Source: an uncultured Pelagibacteraceae bacterium (GTDB lineage Bacteria > Pseudomonadota > Alphaproteobacteria > Pelagibacterales > Pelagibacteraceae). From it: a stretch of 41,130 nucleotides of DNA. The translations under genes and the position numbers were made by a program. This document shows positions 22,996 through 30,992 of this stretch, piece by piece; position 1 is the first letter of the stretch, and each line of letters starts with the position of its first letter. The DNA is taken from assembly GCA_902611405.1 (NCBI GenBank), contig CACLZL010000010.1, forward strand, positions 1 through 41,130, written 5' to 3'. Under the pieces are notes generated by a model. The model was not told where the DNA came from and made no database searches. It worked only from the letters and a program-made list of their open reading frames with translations.

Positions 22996-23913
22996 ATGAG
23001 CAAAAAAATAATAATTGGATCTAGAGGAAGCAAACTTGCCTTACTTTATGCACAACAAGCAAAAAACAAAATTATTGAAAATACCGACCTTAGTAATAAT
23101 GATATTTATGTTAAATCAATAACTACTAAAGGAGATGAATTCCAAGATATAAGATTATCAGACCTTGGTGGCAAAGGTTTGTTTTCTAGCAATATTGAAA
23201 AAGAGCTTCAGTTAAAAAATATTGATGTTGCAGTTCATGCGCTGAAAGATATGCCCGCTAATGAGACAGAAGGGCTAAGGACAGATTGTTTCCTTGAAAG
23301 AAATGACCCTAGGGAAATTTTAATTACAAAGGATAAAAAGAAACTTAAAGACTTAGATCAAAAGTCAATTGTTGGAACCTCATCATACAGAAGAGAATTT
23401 CAAATAAAAAAAATTAGACAAGATTTGAATTGTAAATTGATTAGAGGAAATGTAGATACTAGAATTAGAAAATTGAATGATGGAATGTATGATGCAATTA
23501 TTTTGTCTTATGCAGGTATTAAATTTTTAAAATTTGAAAATGAAATATCCGAAATTTTTTCAGCTGAAGAAATAATTCCTAGTGCAGGACAAGGTGTAAT
23601 TGCTCTTCAGTGCAGAGAGAATGATGACGAGACAATTTCTATCTTAAATAAAATTAATCATGAGGAAACACATAAAAGAGCTCACCTTGAGAGAAATATT
23701 TTAAAAGTTTTAGATGGAGATTGTGAAACAGCAATTGGTGCTCATTCAGTAGTTGATGGAGATAAGATTATAGTGGAGGCCGAACTTTTTTCTTTAGATG
23801 GTAAACAAAGATTTTATGAAAAAAAAATTGGTAATTTGAACGAATTTAAAGAACTTGGTAAAGAAGTTGGGATACTTTTAAAAACACAATCAAATAATTC
23901 ATATAAAAGATAA
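22996..23913 (+). CDS. hemC: Hydroxymethylbilane synthase (porphobilinogen deaminase)
   Basis: A 305-residue enzyme that joins four porphobilinogens into hydroxymethylbilane in heme synthesis. IGSRGSKLALLYAQ opens the protein; HALKDMP contains the catalytic Asp85; TSSYRREFQ and IRGNVDTRIRKL are the arginine-rich substrate grip; IPSAGQGVIALQCR precedes the C-terminal domain, where Cys243 in LDGDCETAIGAHS carries the dipyrromethane cofactor. All key residues are present. hemD follows one base after its stop, so the two steps to uroporphyrinogen III are coupled. No Shine-Dalgarno is visible before the ATG, only a run of T. Confidence 0.97.
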   Translation: MSKKIIIGSRGSKLALLYAQQAKNKIIENTDLSNNDIYVKSITTKGDEFQDIRLSDLGGKGLFSSNIEKELQLKNIDVAVHALKDMPANETEGLRTDCFLERNDPREILITKDKKKLKDLDQKSIVGTSSYRREFQIKKIRQDLNCKLIRGNVDTRIRKLNDGMYDAIILSYAGIKFLKFENEISEIFSAEEIIPSAGQGVIALQCRENDDETISILNKINHEETHKRAHLERNILKVLDGDCETAIGAHSVVDGDKIIVEAELFSLDGKQRFYEKKIGNLNEFKELGKEVGILLKTQSNNSYKR

Positions 23914-23914
23914 T

Positions 23915-24613
23915 ATGCATATTTTATTAACTAGACCACTGGAAGATTGTTCTGAAATGATATTGAAATTTCAATTGTTAGGACATCAAGTTTCTCATCT
24001 CCCATTGATAAGAATTGAAAAAGTGAATTACGAAGAAATTAACTTTTCAGATTATGGTGGAATTGTTTTTACTAGCGCAAATGCGGTAAGATTTTTAAAT
24101 ACAGAAAAACTAGATAAAAATATTAAATGCTTTTGTGTAGGTAATGCCACAGAAAAAAAAGCAAGAAGTTTTGGTTTTCAAAATACAACTGCTGCTGAAG
24201 GAAATGTTACAAACTTAAAAGAGTTAATTATACAAAGTTATGAGTCTAAAAATAAAGAATTACTTTACTTTAGCAGTGAAACAATATTGGTTGATTTAGA
24301 TCAACAGCTATTAAGCGAAGGTTTTAGGGTAAAAAGAATTATTAATTATAGAGTAGATCATAACCAAAAATTTGATGAGAAATTTGTTAATGAATTAAAA
24401 TTAAATATGCCTGATATGGTCTATGTTTACTCTCAAAATAGTGCATCAAGTTTTTTAAATTTCATAAAGATTTATCAAACCGAAAATTTATGGATGAATA
24501 CAAATTTGATGTGTATAGGCGAAAAAGCCTCGTCAATATTGAACGAAATCAAATGGAAAAAGATTTTTCTTTTTAATCCTGGAGAAGAGGAGTTTTTGTT
24601 ATATAAAATTTAA
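23915..24613 (+). CDS. hemD: Uroporphyrinogen-III synthase
   Basis: A 232-residue HemD, a poorly conserved family recognised here by its layout and by position after hemC. LLTRPLEDCSEMI at residues 4-16 and HQVSHLPLIRIEKV match the first domain, followed by YGGIVFTSANAVRFL, CFCVGNATEKKARSFGF and, after the domain swap, LLYFSSETI, VKRIINYRVDH, PDMVYVYSQNSASSF and LMCIGEKASSIL. It closes the linear tetrapyrrole with inversion of ring D. The mechanosensitive channel gene starts 2 bases after its stop, so the run hemC-hemD-mscS-yggT is probably one operon. Confidence 0.93.
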   Translation: MHILLTRPLEDCSEMILKFQLLGHQVSHLPLIRIEKVNYEEINFSDYGGIVFTSANAVRFLNTEKLDKNIKCFCVGNATEKKARSFGFQNTTAAEGNVTNLKELIIQSYESKNKELLYFSSETILVDLDQQLLSEGFRVKRIINYRVDHNQKFDEKFVNELKLNMPDMVYVYSQNSASSFLNFIKIYQTENLWMNTNLMCIGEKASSILNEIKWKKIFLFNPGEEEFLLYKI

Positions 24614-24615
24614 AA

Positions 24616-25701
24616 ATGGAATTAATTAATAATTTTTCTGAGATATTTTTATCAGTATGGAATAAAGGAATTCTTGGTGTTGATATTTTTCAGATATTAA
24701 TTGGTATTGGAATATTTCTACTATTCCTAATTTTTAGAGGTCTAATAAGCAAATTAGTTATTAAAAAATTAGAAATTATTTCAAAAAGAACAACTAACAA
24801 ATTAGATGATACTTTTGTTCAATCACTTGTAGGCCCAGCAAGATTTTTACCAATCGTAATAGGATTTTTTATTGCAAGTTACTACATGACTTTCTCGATA
24901 GAAGGAAGAGAAGTGGTAGATACAATCAATAGAACTCTAATTACCATTTTAATTTTTTGGATAATTCATCAAATCATAGAACCCATCTCATACATACTAA
25001 GTGGTTTAGACAAATTATTAACAAGAGAACTTATTGGTTGGATAATTAAGTCATTAAAAATTTTAATTTTTATTTTAGGTTTAGCAGCAGTTTTAGAATT
25101 GTGGGGAATTAAAATAGGTCCAATTATTGCAGGTCTTGGATTGTTTGGTGTTGCTGTAGCATTAGGAGCACAAGATTTATTCAAAAATTTAATATCAGGA
25201 ATTTTAGTTTTAGTTGAAAAGAGATTTAAAATTGGAGACTGGATAGTTGTCGAGGGTATTATTGAAGGTGTAGTAGAAAAGATTGGATTTAGATCAACAA
25301 CAATTAGAAAGTTTGACAAATCTCTTGCTATTATTCCAAATTTTCAATTTGCTGAAAATGCAGTTGTAAATGTTAGTGAAACTTCAAACTGGTTAATTAG
25401 TTGGATTATTACACTTCAATACGACACTACAGTAGATCAATTAAAAAAAATTAGAGATGAAATCGAAAGTCATATTAATTCAAGTGAAGATTATAATAGC
25501 TCAATTGGAGTTGCCGTGAGAGTTGATAAATTTTCAGATAGTTCCATAGATATGTATGTTAGGTGTTTTACAAAATCAGGAAGTTGGAACAATTGGCTTG
25601 ATGTAAAAGAAAGATTAGCAATCGCGATTAAAGAAATTGTTGAAAAAAATGGTGCTTCATTTGCTTTCCCAAGTCAGTCGATTTATGTTGAGAAAAAATA
25701 A
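24616..25701 (+). CDS. MscS-family small-conductance mechanosensitive channel
   Basis: A 361-residue membrane protein with about five membrane segments before the pore. The pore helix is rich in small residues: GPIIAGLGLFGVAVALGAQDLFKNLISGILVLVEKRFKIGDWI, matching MscS TM3 and the start of its beta domain. The cytoplasmic part follows with VEKIGFRSTTIRKFDKSLAIIPNFQFA, NVSETSNWLISW and a C-terminal alpha/beta domain ending in FPSQSIYVEKK. Such channels release solutes on hypo-osmotic shock. Its stop overlaps the start of the YggT gene (ATAATG). Compared with E. coli MscS (286 residues) it is longer because of extra N-terminal membrane segments. Confidence 0.94.
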   Translation: MELINNFSEIFLSVWNKGILGVDIFQILIGIGIFLLFLIFRGLISKLVIKKLEIISKRTTNKLDDTFVQSLVGPARFLPIVIGFFIASYYMTFSIEGREVVDTINRTLITILIFWIIHQIIEPISYILSGLDKLLTRELIGWIIKSLKILIFILGLAAVLELWGIKIGPIIAGLGLFGVAVALGAQDLFKNLISGILVLVEKRFKIGDWIVVEGIIEGVVEKIGFRSTTIRKFDKSLAIIPNFQFAENAVVNVSETSNWLISWIITLQYDTTVDQLKKIRDEIESHINSSEDYNSSIGVAVRVDKFSDSSIDMYVRCFTKSGSWNNWLDVKERLAIAIKEIVEKNGASFAFPSQSIYVEKK

Positions 25702-25979
25702 TGCAATCTTTATTAATTTTATTCGACAATTTAATTAGTTTTTTTATTTGGATACTCATAATAAACGTAGTCCTAAGTTGGTTAATAGGATTTAGGATTT
25801 TAAATGCTCAAAATAAGCTTGTTTATTTGGTATATGAATTTTCCTACAAAATTACAGCACCTCCGCTAAATATTATAAGAAGATATTTACCAAATTTCGG
25901 ATCAATAGATATTTCTCCTGTATTGTTAATTTTTTTGCTTTATTTCATAAGAAACTTAATGTTTGAATATTTTAGTTAA
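25701..25979 (+). CDS. YggT family membrane protein
   Basis: A 92-residue protein with two membrane segments (about residues 8-30 and 70-88) and the classic YggT core ITAPPLNIIRRYLPNFGSIDISPVLLIFLLYF. FIWILIINVVLSWL also matches the first family block. The function of YggT is not settled; links with cell division, membrane integrity or potassium have been proposed for relatives. It overlaps the MscS gene by one base and is the last gene of the hemCD run; folD follows after a 69-base gap that likely holds a new promoter. Confidence 0.92.
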   Translation: MQSLLILFDNLISFFIWILIINVVLSWLIGFRILNAQNKLVYLVYEFSYKITAPPLNIIRRYLPNFGSIDISPVLLIFLLYFIRNLMFEYFS

Positions 25980-26048
25980 TCTTAATATTGCATTGAAAAT
26001 TTTATTTTAAATGTGTAGTAACCTTTAACTTAATAATTATTTAAAATT

Positions 26049-26894
26049 ATGATTTTAATTGATGGAAAAAAAGCAGCTGCAGAATTAAGAGCAGAGTTAA
26101 AGCAAGAAGTTACAGAATTAAAAGCAAAACATAATAAAGTACCGGGTTTAACGGTTATACTTATTGGTGATTTAACTCCCAGTCAGATTTATGTGAGAAA
26201 TAAAGAGAAATCGGCAAATGAGGTAGGATTAAAATCAGAAGTTATTAAATATCCAGACTCAGTTGAAGAAAAGACTGTTTTAAAAAAAATTAAAAAATTA
26301 AATTGTGATGAAACTGTTTCAGGAATTTTAGTTCAACTTCCTTTACCTAAACATATAGATAAACAAAAAGTTATTGAGGCAATTGATCCTTCAAAGGATG
26401 TAGATGGATTTCATCCAATGAATGTAGGAAATCTTTCATCTGGTTATGAAAGCTCTGTTCCTTGTACGCCACTTGGTTGCTATTTGTTAATTAAAAAATT
26501 TGAACCTAATCTTAATGGAAAGAAAGCGGTAGTTGTGGGCAGATCAAATTTAAATGGAAAACCTATGACTCAACTTCTTTTAAAAGAAAATTGTACTGTC
26601 ACAATTACACATTCTAAAACTAAAGATTTAAAAGCTGAGTGTTTGGAAGCGGATATAATTGTAGCGGCTGTAGGTATACCTGAACTTGTTCGAGGAGATT
26701 GGGTTAAGAAAGATGCTATTGTTATAGATGTTGGCATAAATAAAACCGACAAAGGTATCGTCGGTGATGTGCATTTTGATGAAGTTTCAAAAAATGCAAA
26801 AGCACTTACACCAGTTCCAGGCGGTGTAGGTCCAATGACCATTGCTTGTTTGCTTAAAAATACGATAGACTGTTTCAAAAGATCGCAAATTTAA
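26049..26894 (+). CDS. folD: Bifunctional methylenetetrahydrofolate dehydrogenase / methenyl-THF cyclohydrolase
   Basis: A 281-residue FolD of standard length, converting 5,10-methylene-THF to 10-formyl-THF with NADP. SQIYVRNKEKSANEVGL holds the catalytic Tyr and Lys (YVRNKEK, Lys typical of the cyclohydrolase), GILVQLPLPKHI is the first PROSITE-type block, PSKDVDGFHPMNVG and PCTPLGCY follow, the NADP loop is VVGRSNLNGKPMTQLL, and PVPGGVGPMTIACLLKNT closes the protein. It can feed formyl groups to purH in this window and is central to C1 metabolism, which SAR11 cells are known to use for methylated compounds. Confidence 0.97.
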   Translation: MILIDGKKAAAELRAELKQEVTELKAKHNKVPGLTVILIGDLTPSQIYVRNKEKSANEVGLKSEVIKYPDSVEEKTVLKKIKKLNCDETVSGILVQLPLPKHIDKQKVIEAIDPSKDVDGFHPMNVGNLSSGYESSVPCTPLGCYLLIKKFEPNLNGKKAVVVGRSNLNGKPMTQLLLKENCTVTITHSKTKDLKAECLEADIIVAAVGIPELVRGDWVKKDAIVIDVGINKTDKGIVGDVHFDEVSKNAKALTPVPGGVGPMTIACLLKNTIDCFKRSQI

Positions 26895-26932
26895 TAATTA
26901 AACCATAAGCTGTAATCTGTTAATTTATTAGG

Positions 26933-27136
26933 ATGAAAAAACCTAAGCGACCATACAGATTTGGTATAATTTTTTTTCTTCTTACTGTTCCACCTATTGG
27001 GGCAACACAGCTAGGTTGGTATTTGCATGACAAGCAAACTGGTTTTGACTATGGTATGATTGTAGGTACTGTATCAGTAATATACGCTGCATATTTAATG
27101 TATGAAAAAAAATGGCGTGAAGAAGATGAAGATTGA
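26933..27136 (+). CDS. Small membrane protein, unknown (67 aa)
   Basis: A 67-residue protein with two hydrophobic segments (about residues 9-28 and 40-57), a basic start (KKPKRPYRF) and an acidic end (KKWREEDED). No family is recognised. It follows folD by 38 bases and lies 3 bases before the SHOCT protein gene, so the two small membrane proteins are probably made together. Coding looks genuine because the frame is clean, hydrophobic segments are well formed and spacing is tight. Both termini are predicted on the cytoplasmic side. Confidence 0.7.
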   Translation: MKKPKRPYRFGIIFFLLTVPPIGATQLGWYLHDKQTGFDYGMIVGTVSVIYAAYLMYEKKWREEDED

Positions 27137-27139
27137 ATT

Positions 27140-27415
27140 ATGGAAAAAATAATTTTTTTTGGATTGGTTATTCCTATTATGGCTTATGTTTTATACTTAG
27201 GTGGAATGGCAATTATGAATGGTTTTAAATCTAAGGAAGCTAATAGAGCTGAGAAAGAGGAGTCTGAAAGTGAAAGAAGGGAGACAAGCGAGACTTCTGA
27301 TGAACAAAGCAGCAATTTAAGTGATGAACTTACCAAATTGAATGATTTAAAAGAAAAAGGAATTATTTCTCAAGAGGAATTTGAAAAAGCCAAAAACAAA
27401 CTATTAAATAATTAA
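27140..27415 (+). CDS. Membrane-anchored SHOCT-domain protein
   Basis: A 91-residue protein with one N-terminal membrane segment (residues about 4-27), a charged linker rich in Glu and Ser (RAEKEESESERRETSE), and a C-terminal SHOCT motif: LSDELTKLNDLKEKGIISQEEF followed by EKAKNKLL. SHOCT is a short helical module found at protein ends and thought to mediate oligomerisation or binding. Its target is unknown. The gene is 3 bases after the 67-aa protein gene and 11 bases before the hydrolase gene, in a plus-strand run that continues to 30013. Confidence 0.85.
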   Translation: MEKIIFFGLVIPIMAYVLYLGGMAIMNGFKSKEANRAEKEESESERRETSETSDEQSSNLSDELTKLNDLKEKGIISQEEFEKAKNKLLNN

Positions 27416-27426
27416 ATAGTTTAATC

Positions 27427-28314
27427 ATGTTCAAGGAATTTAAAAAAAAATTTGTTAAGGTAAATAAGGGTAAAATATTTTGTAGATTTAAAGGTAACGG
27501 TCCTCCTTTATTGCTACTTCACGGATATCCACAATCACATGTAATGTGGCATAAGACTGCCCCTGAACTTAGTAAAAATTTCACAGTAATAGTCGCTGAT
27601 CTCAGGGGGTACGGGGACAGTTTAGTTTTGCCAGGTGGAACCAATCATAAAAATTATTCTAAAAGAGAAATGGCGAAAGATATGGTTCAGTTGATGAGTA
27701 AATTAAATTTTAAAAAATTTTTTGTTGCTGGACATGATCGAGGTGGAAGAGTTGCTCATCGTATGGCTAGGGATCATAGAGGAAAAATTTTGGCTATAAG
27801 TGTATTAGATATTTGTCCAACTCTTGACATGTACGAGCATACAAATATGAAATTTGCAAAAGGATATTTTCATTGGTTTTATTTAATACAGCCTGCACCT
27901 TTACCGGAGAAAATGATAATGGCAGACCCTAAAAGATGGCTACATAGTCGGTTTAATAGGTCATCTAAACGTGCGATTGGAAGAGTTGAAGATGAATATT
28001 TTAGAACCTTTAAACAAAATAAAAGAATTCATGCAACATGCGAGGATTATAGAGCTGCGGCGACTATAGACTTAGAGCACGATAAAAAAGATAGAAATAA
28101 AAAATTAAATATTCCTATCCAAGTTTTGTGGGGAAAAAAAGGAGTAGTTGGAAAGCAATTTAATTCGATTAAAATTTGGCAAAAATATACAAATAAAAAA
28201 ATCTATGGTGCAGAAATTAATTCAGATCATTTCATTCCAGAGGAAAGTCCTAAACAAACTATAAATCACCTAAAAAAATTTTTTCTAAAAAATGTTAAAA
28301 ATAATTCCAAATAA
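27427..28314 (+). CDS. Alpha/beta hydrolase, fluoroacetate dehalogenase-like
   Basis: A 295-residue alpha/beta hydrolase closest in pattern to haloacetate/fluoroacetate dehalogenases. LLLHGYPQSHVMWH is the oxyanion region, and the nucleophile elbow is GHDRGGR with Asp104, Arg105 and Arg108. Asp128 (VLDICPT), His149-Trp150 (FHWFYLIQPAPLPE) and His268 (SDHFIPEE) complete the site, and CEDYRAAATIDLEHD is also typical. Residues 104, 105, 108, 128, 149 and 150 all sit six positions before those I recall for the Rhodopseudomonas enzyme (110, 111, 114, 134, 155, 156). The related epoxide hydrolases lack the Arg pair. The natural substrate may be another alpha-halogenated or hydroxylated acid. It overlaps the dioxygenase gene by 23 bases. 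Confidence 0.88.
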   Translation: MFKEFKKKFVKVNKGKIFCRFKGNGPPLLLLHGYPQSHVMWHKTAPELSKNFTVIVADLRGYGDSLVLPGGTNHKNYSKREMAKDMVQLMSKLNFKKFFVAGHDRGGRVAHRMARDHRGKILAISVLDICPTLDMYEHTNMKFAKGYFHWFYLIQPAPLPEKMIMADPKRWLHSRFNRSSKRAIGRVEDEYFRTFKQNKRIHATCEDYRAAATIDLEHDKKDRNKKLNIPIQVLWGKKGVVGKQFNSIKIWQKYTNKKIYGAEINSDHFIPEESPKQTINHLKKFFLKNVKNNSK

Positions 28315-29083
28315 AAAAAATATTGGAGCAGAAATAATTGTAAATTTACAAGATATTTCAAATAAAGATATTTCAAAAATCAAAAAAGCACTGAATAAAT
28401 ATGGAATGTTATATTTTAAGAAACAAAAATTAACTTCTAAACTTTACATTAAGTTTGCAAAATATTTTGGAAATTTAGCCAACTATCCAAGACTAAAAGG
28501 TTTAAATAAAAAATTTCCTCAAATTACAGTGGTGCAAAGAAAATCAACTGATAAAGGACCAAGTTTTGGTGAACAATTTCATACTGACTCGATTTATACA
28601 AAAAAGCCGCCAAGATTTACAATGTTACTTTCTAAACTTGTGCCAAAAAAAGGAAAAGCTAATACAGAATTTTGTTCTCAATATCTTGCTTATAAAGAAT
28701 TACCAAATCTAATAAAAAGAAAATTTAAAAATATTAAAGGTAAATATTCCTCTGAGGGTCCAATTTCGGTTACAACAAAAGAAAGAGTAAAAGAAAAAGG
28801 AAAAAATATTAAAGAACTTAAATCTTCACATAAAATAATTAGGAAAATCAGTACAAATTATTCGATTTATTGCAGCCCAGGACATTTTGTTGGTTTTAGT
28901 TCAAAGATAAAAAATCAAGAAAAGTTCAAAAAATTTTTATTTAATCATCAAATTAAGAAGAAGTTTCAATTTTCATTGCCTTGGGAAAAAAATCAATTGG
29001 CTATATGGGACAACAGATCTATGCTTCATCAAGCAACACCCTTCAAAGGAAATAGAATAATGCATAGAATAACGATCAAATAA
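28292..29083 (+). CDS. TauD/TfdA-family Fe(II)/2-oxoglutarate dioxygenase
   Basis: A 263-residue member of the TauD/TfdA family, which oxidises small substrates with iron, oxygen and 2-oxoglutarate. The metal site is His97-x-Asp99 in EQFHTDSIY and the distal His258 in MHRITIK, followed by the conserved Arg259. LYFKKQKLTSKLYIKFAKYFGNL matches the N-terminal part and WDNRSMLHQATPF the strand before the last His. The substrate is unknown; taurine itself is possible but the family is broad. Its first 23 bases overlap the hydrolase gene in a different frame. An internal start further down would lose family sequence, so the overlap is probably real. Confidence 0.9.
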   Translation: MLKIIPNKKNIGAEIIVNLQDISNKDISKIKKALNKYGMLYFKKQKLTSKLYIKFAKYFGNLANYPRLKGLNKKFPQITVVQRKSTDKGPSFGEQFHTDSIYTKKPPRFTMLLSKLVPKKGKANTEFCSQYLAYKELPNLIKRKFKNIKGKYSSEGPISVTTKERVKEKGKNIKELKSSHKIIRKISTNYSIYCSPGHFVGFSSKIKNQEKFKKFLFNHQIKKKFQFSLPWEKNQLAIWDNRSMLHQATPFKGNRIMHRITIK

Positions 29084-29086
29084 TTT

Positions 29087-30013
29087 ATGTTCACAATTTT
29101 TTTAGGACTGACTCCATTTATATTTATTACTTTTTTAGGTTTTGTATTTGGTAAGTTAAAAGTCTTAGACCTTAGTCATGCTAAAATTTTAAATCTTTTC
29201 TTGTTCTATATTGCTGTCCCGGCATTGATTATTAAGCTAATAGCACAAAATGAAATTGGACAAGTAGATTTCAAACAAATTTTCTCTTATTTAATTATGC
29301 AATCGATATGCGGAATTATCGCTTACTTAATTACTTCAAAATATTTTAAAAGATCAATCCCAGAGTCAATTATTTGGGCTTTAACAGTTGCATTATCAAA
29401 CCATGTGACTTTGCTTTTGCCAATAACAGAAATTTATTTTCAACAAAATGTAATTACACAAGTTGCAAGTATCATATTAATGGATGGGATAATTTTATTA
29501 TCTGTAATTGCTTTTTTTCTTGAATTATCTACAAAAAAAAATGTAAATTTATTTAATTTTATTAAAAATTTATTTTTAAATCCATTTATTCTTTCAATAA
29601 TTATAGGTCTATTATTTTTATTATTAAATTTTAATATTGACCAAACACCGATTGAATACACTTTGTCTAAAGTTGCAGCATGTGTTTCACCAGTTGGATT
29701 ATTTGCAATTGGCATAATTCTTTCATTTTATACTAAAAATGTAATTAATAAATTATCTGTTTCTATTTCAGTTTTAAAATTAGTCATTTCCCCGATAATT
29801 TTATTATTAATTGGAATAGTGTTTTTTAATGTAGGATTGCCAGTTGAAATACCAGGTGCTTTCTTTGTTAGTGTTGCACCTTGCGGAGTTACTTCTATAG
29901 TTTTATGTGCCGCTTATAATGTAAGTCCCGAAAATATAATTAAAGCAATTTTTGTCTCTACTATTGCTTCTATAGGGACTATATTTTTTGCAATTAAGTA
30001 TTTAACTCTATAA
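29087..30013 (+). CDS. AEC family transporter (auxin efflux carrier type)
   Basis: A 308-residue membrane protein with about ten membrane segments, in the AEC family of permeases for organic acids such as malate or malonate. FLGFVFGKLKVLDLSHAKILNLFLFYIAVPALIIKLI is the typical N-terminal half-repeat, and the second half contains CVSPVGLFAIGIIL and GAFFVSVAPCGVTSIVLCAAYNVSPE, with the asparagine and proline-broken helices of the family. Start ATG is 4 bases after the dioxygenase stop. It may import or export the substrate or product of the hydrolase and dioxygenase before it. Its end overlaps the convergent MBL-fold gene by six bases. Confidence 0.92.
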   Translation: MFTIFLGLTPFIFITFLGFVFGKLKVLDLSHAKILNLFLFYIAVPALIIKLIAQNEIGQVDFKQIFSYLIMQSICGIIAYLITSKYFKRSIPESIIWALTVALSNHVTLLLPITEIYFQQNVITQVASIILMDGIILLSVIAFFLELSTKKNVNLFNFIKNLFLNPFILSIIIGLLFLLLNFNIDQTPIEYTLSKVAACVSPVGLFAIGIILSFYTKNVINKLSVSISVLKLVISPIILLLIGIVFFNVGLPVEIPGAFFVSVAPCGVTSIVLCAAYNVSPENIIKAIFVSTIASIGTIFFAIKYLTL

Positions 30014-30991
30014 CAATTTATCTAGAGGACTAACTTCTCCAATTTTAAAAATAATTGCATCTTCTTTATTAAAACCATATTTTTCAGCACTATCTTTAAA
30101 TCTAATTGGGGGTTCCATAATCGGCTCTAATGACAAAACAAATGTTCCCCAATGCATTCCTAATACTTTTTTACTTTTTAGGTCTTTTGCAACATTCAAG
30201 GCTTCCTCTGGTGTAGTATGATAAATAGTTTTATCAAACATTGGTTTGAAATTATAAGCTCCAATATTAATCATTGTCAGATCTATAGGACCATATTTTT
30301 CACCTAGTTCTTTGTAGATTTCCCCATATCCAGTGTCACATGCAAATAAAATTTTTTTATTTTTATGTTCTATTAAAAAATTACCCCACAAAGTTTTATT
30401 AGTATCTGTTAAACTTCTCTTTGACCAATGAACTGCAGGAAGTAAAGAAATTTTCAAATCCTCATTTATAATTATTTGATCATACCAATCCATTTCATTT
30501 ACATCTTTATATCCTTTAAAATATTTACCGAGGTTTAGAGGCGTTAATACTTTTGCCCCCTTAAAAGGAAAATTTCTAATTGTTGACATGTCCTGATGAT
30601 CATAATGATTATGAGTAAGTAAAAATATATCTGTTTTAGGTATCTCGTTTAATTTAATTGCGGGATTAGTAAATCTTTTTGGACCAAAGATTAGTGGTCC
30701 AGCATTCTTTGAAAATACAGGATCTGTTATAATAGTGGTTTTACCTAATTTTATAAGGTATGTCGCATGACCTATCCAAGCAATATAATCATTATCTTTA
30801 TATTTTGCTAAATCAGCTAATACTTTTTCTTTTTTAATCACATGTTCTTTTGGATAAGATAAATCAACTTTTTTTCTTAATTTACTGAAAGTTCTATAAG
30901 AAAATTTTCCTGATCTGGATATTATTACTGGAGACCCTTTTGGATTTCTGAAAGTGCCATCAGGTAAATGATGATAAGGTCTTTCTTTCAT
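30008..30991 (-). CDS. MBL-fold metallo-hydrolase, NAPE-PLD/UlaG-like
   Basis: A 327-residue metallo-beta-lactamase-fold hydrolase. The zinc motif THNHYDHQD gives His127, His129, Asp131 and His132; other metal ligands are expected in PAVHWSKRS and in FACDTGYGE. YIAWIGHATYLIKLGKTTIITDPVFS is the family's leading strands, and HWGTFVLSLEP carries the last histidine. This order matches the N-acyl-phosphatidylethanolamine phospholipase D-like group. It probably cleaves a phosphodiester in a lipid, but the substrate is not predictable. It starts 1 base after the stop of the sugar dehydrogenase gene on the same strand. Confidence 0.9.
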   Translation of the reverse strand: MKERPYHHLPDGTFRNPKGSPVIISRSGKFSYRTFSKLRKKVDLSYPKEHVIKKEKVLADLAKYKDNDYIAWIGHATYLIKLGKTTIITDPVFSKNAGPLIFGPKRFTNPAIKLNEIPKTDIFLLTHNHYDHQDMSTIRNFPFKGAKVLTPLNLGKYFKGYKDVNEMDWYDQIIINEDLKISLLPAVHWSKRSLTDTNKTLWGNFLIEHKNKKILFACDTGYGEIYKELGEKYGPIDLTMINIGAYNFKPMFDKTIYHTTPEEALNVAKDLKSKKVLGMHWGTFVLSLEPIMEPPIRFKDSAEKYGFNKEDAIIFKIGEVSPLDKLL

Positions 30992-30992
30992 A

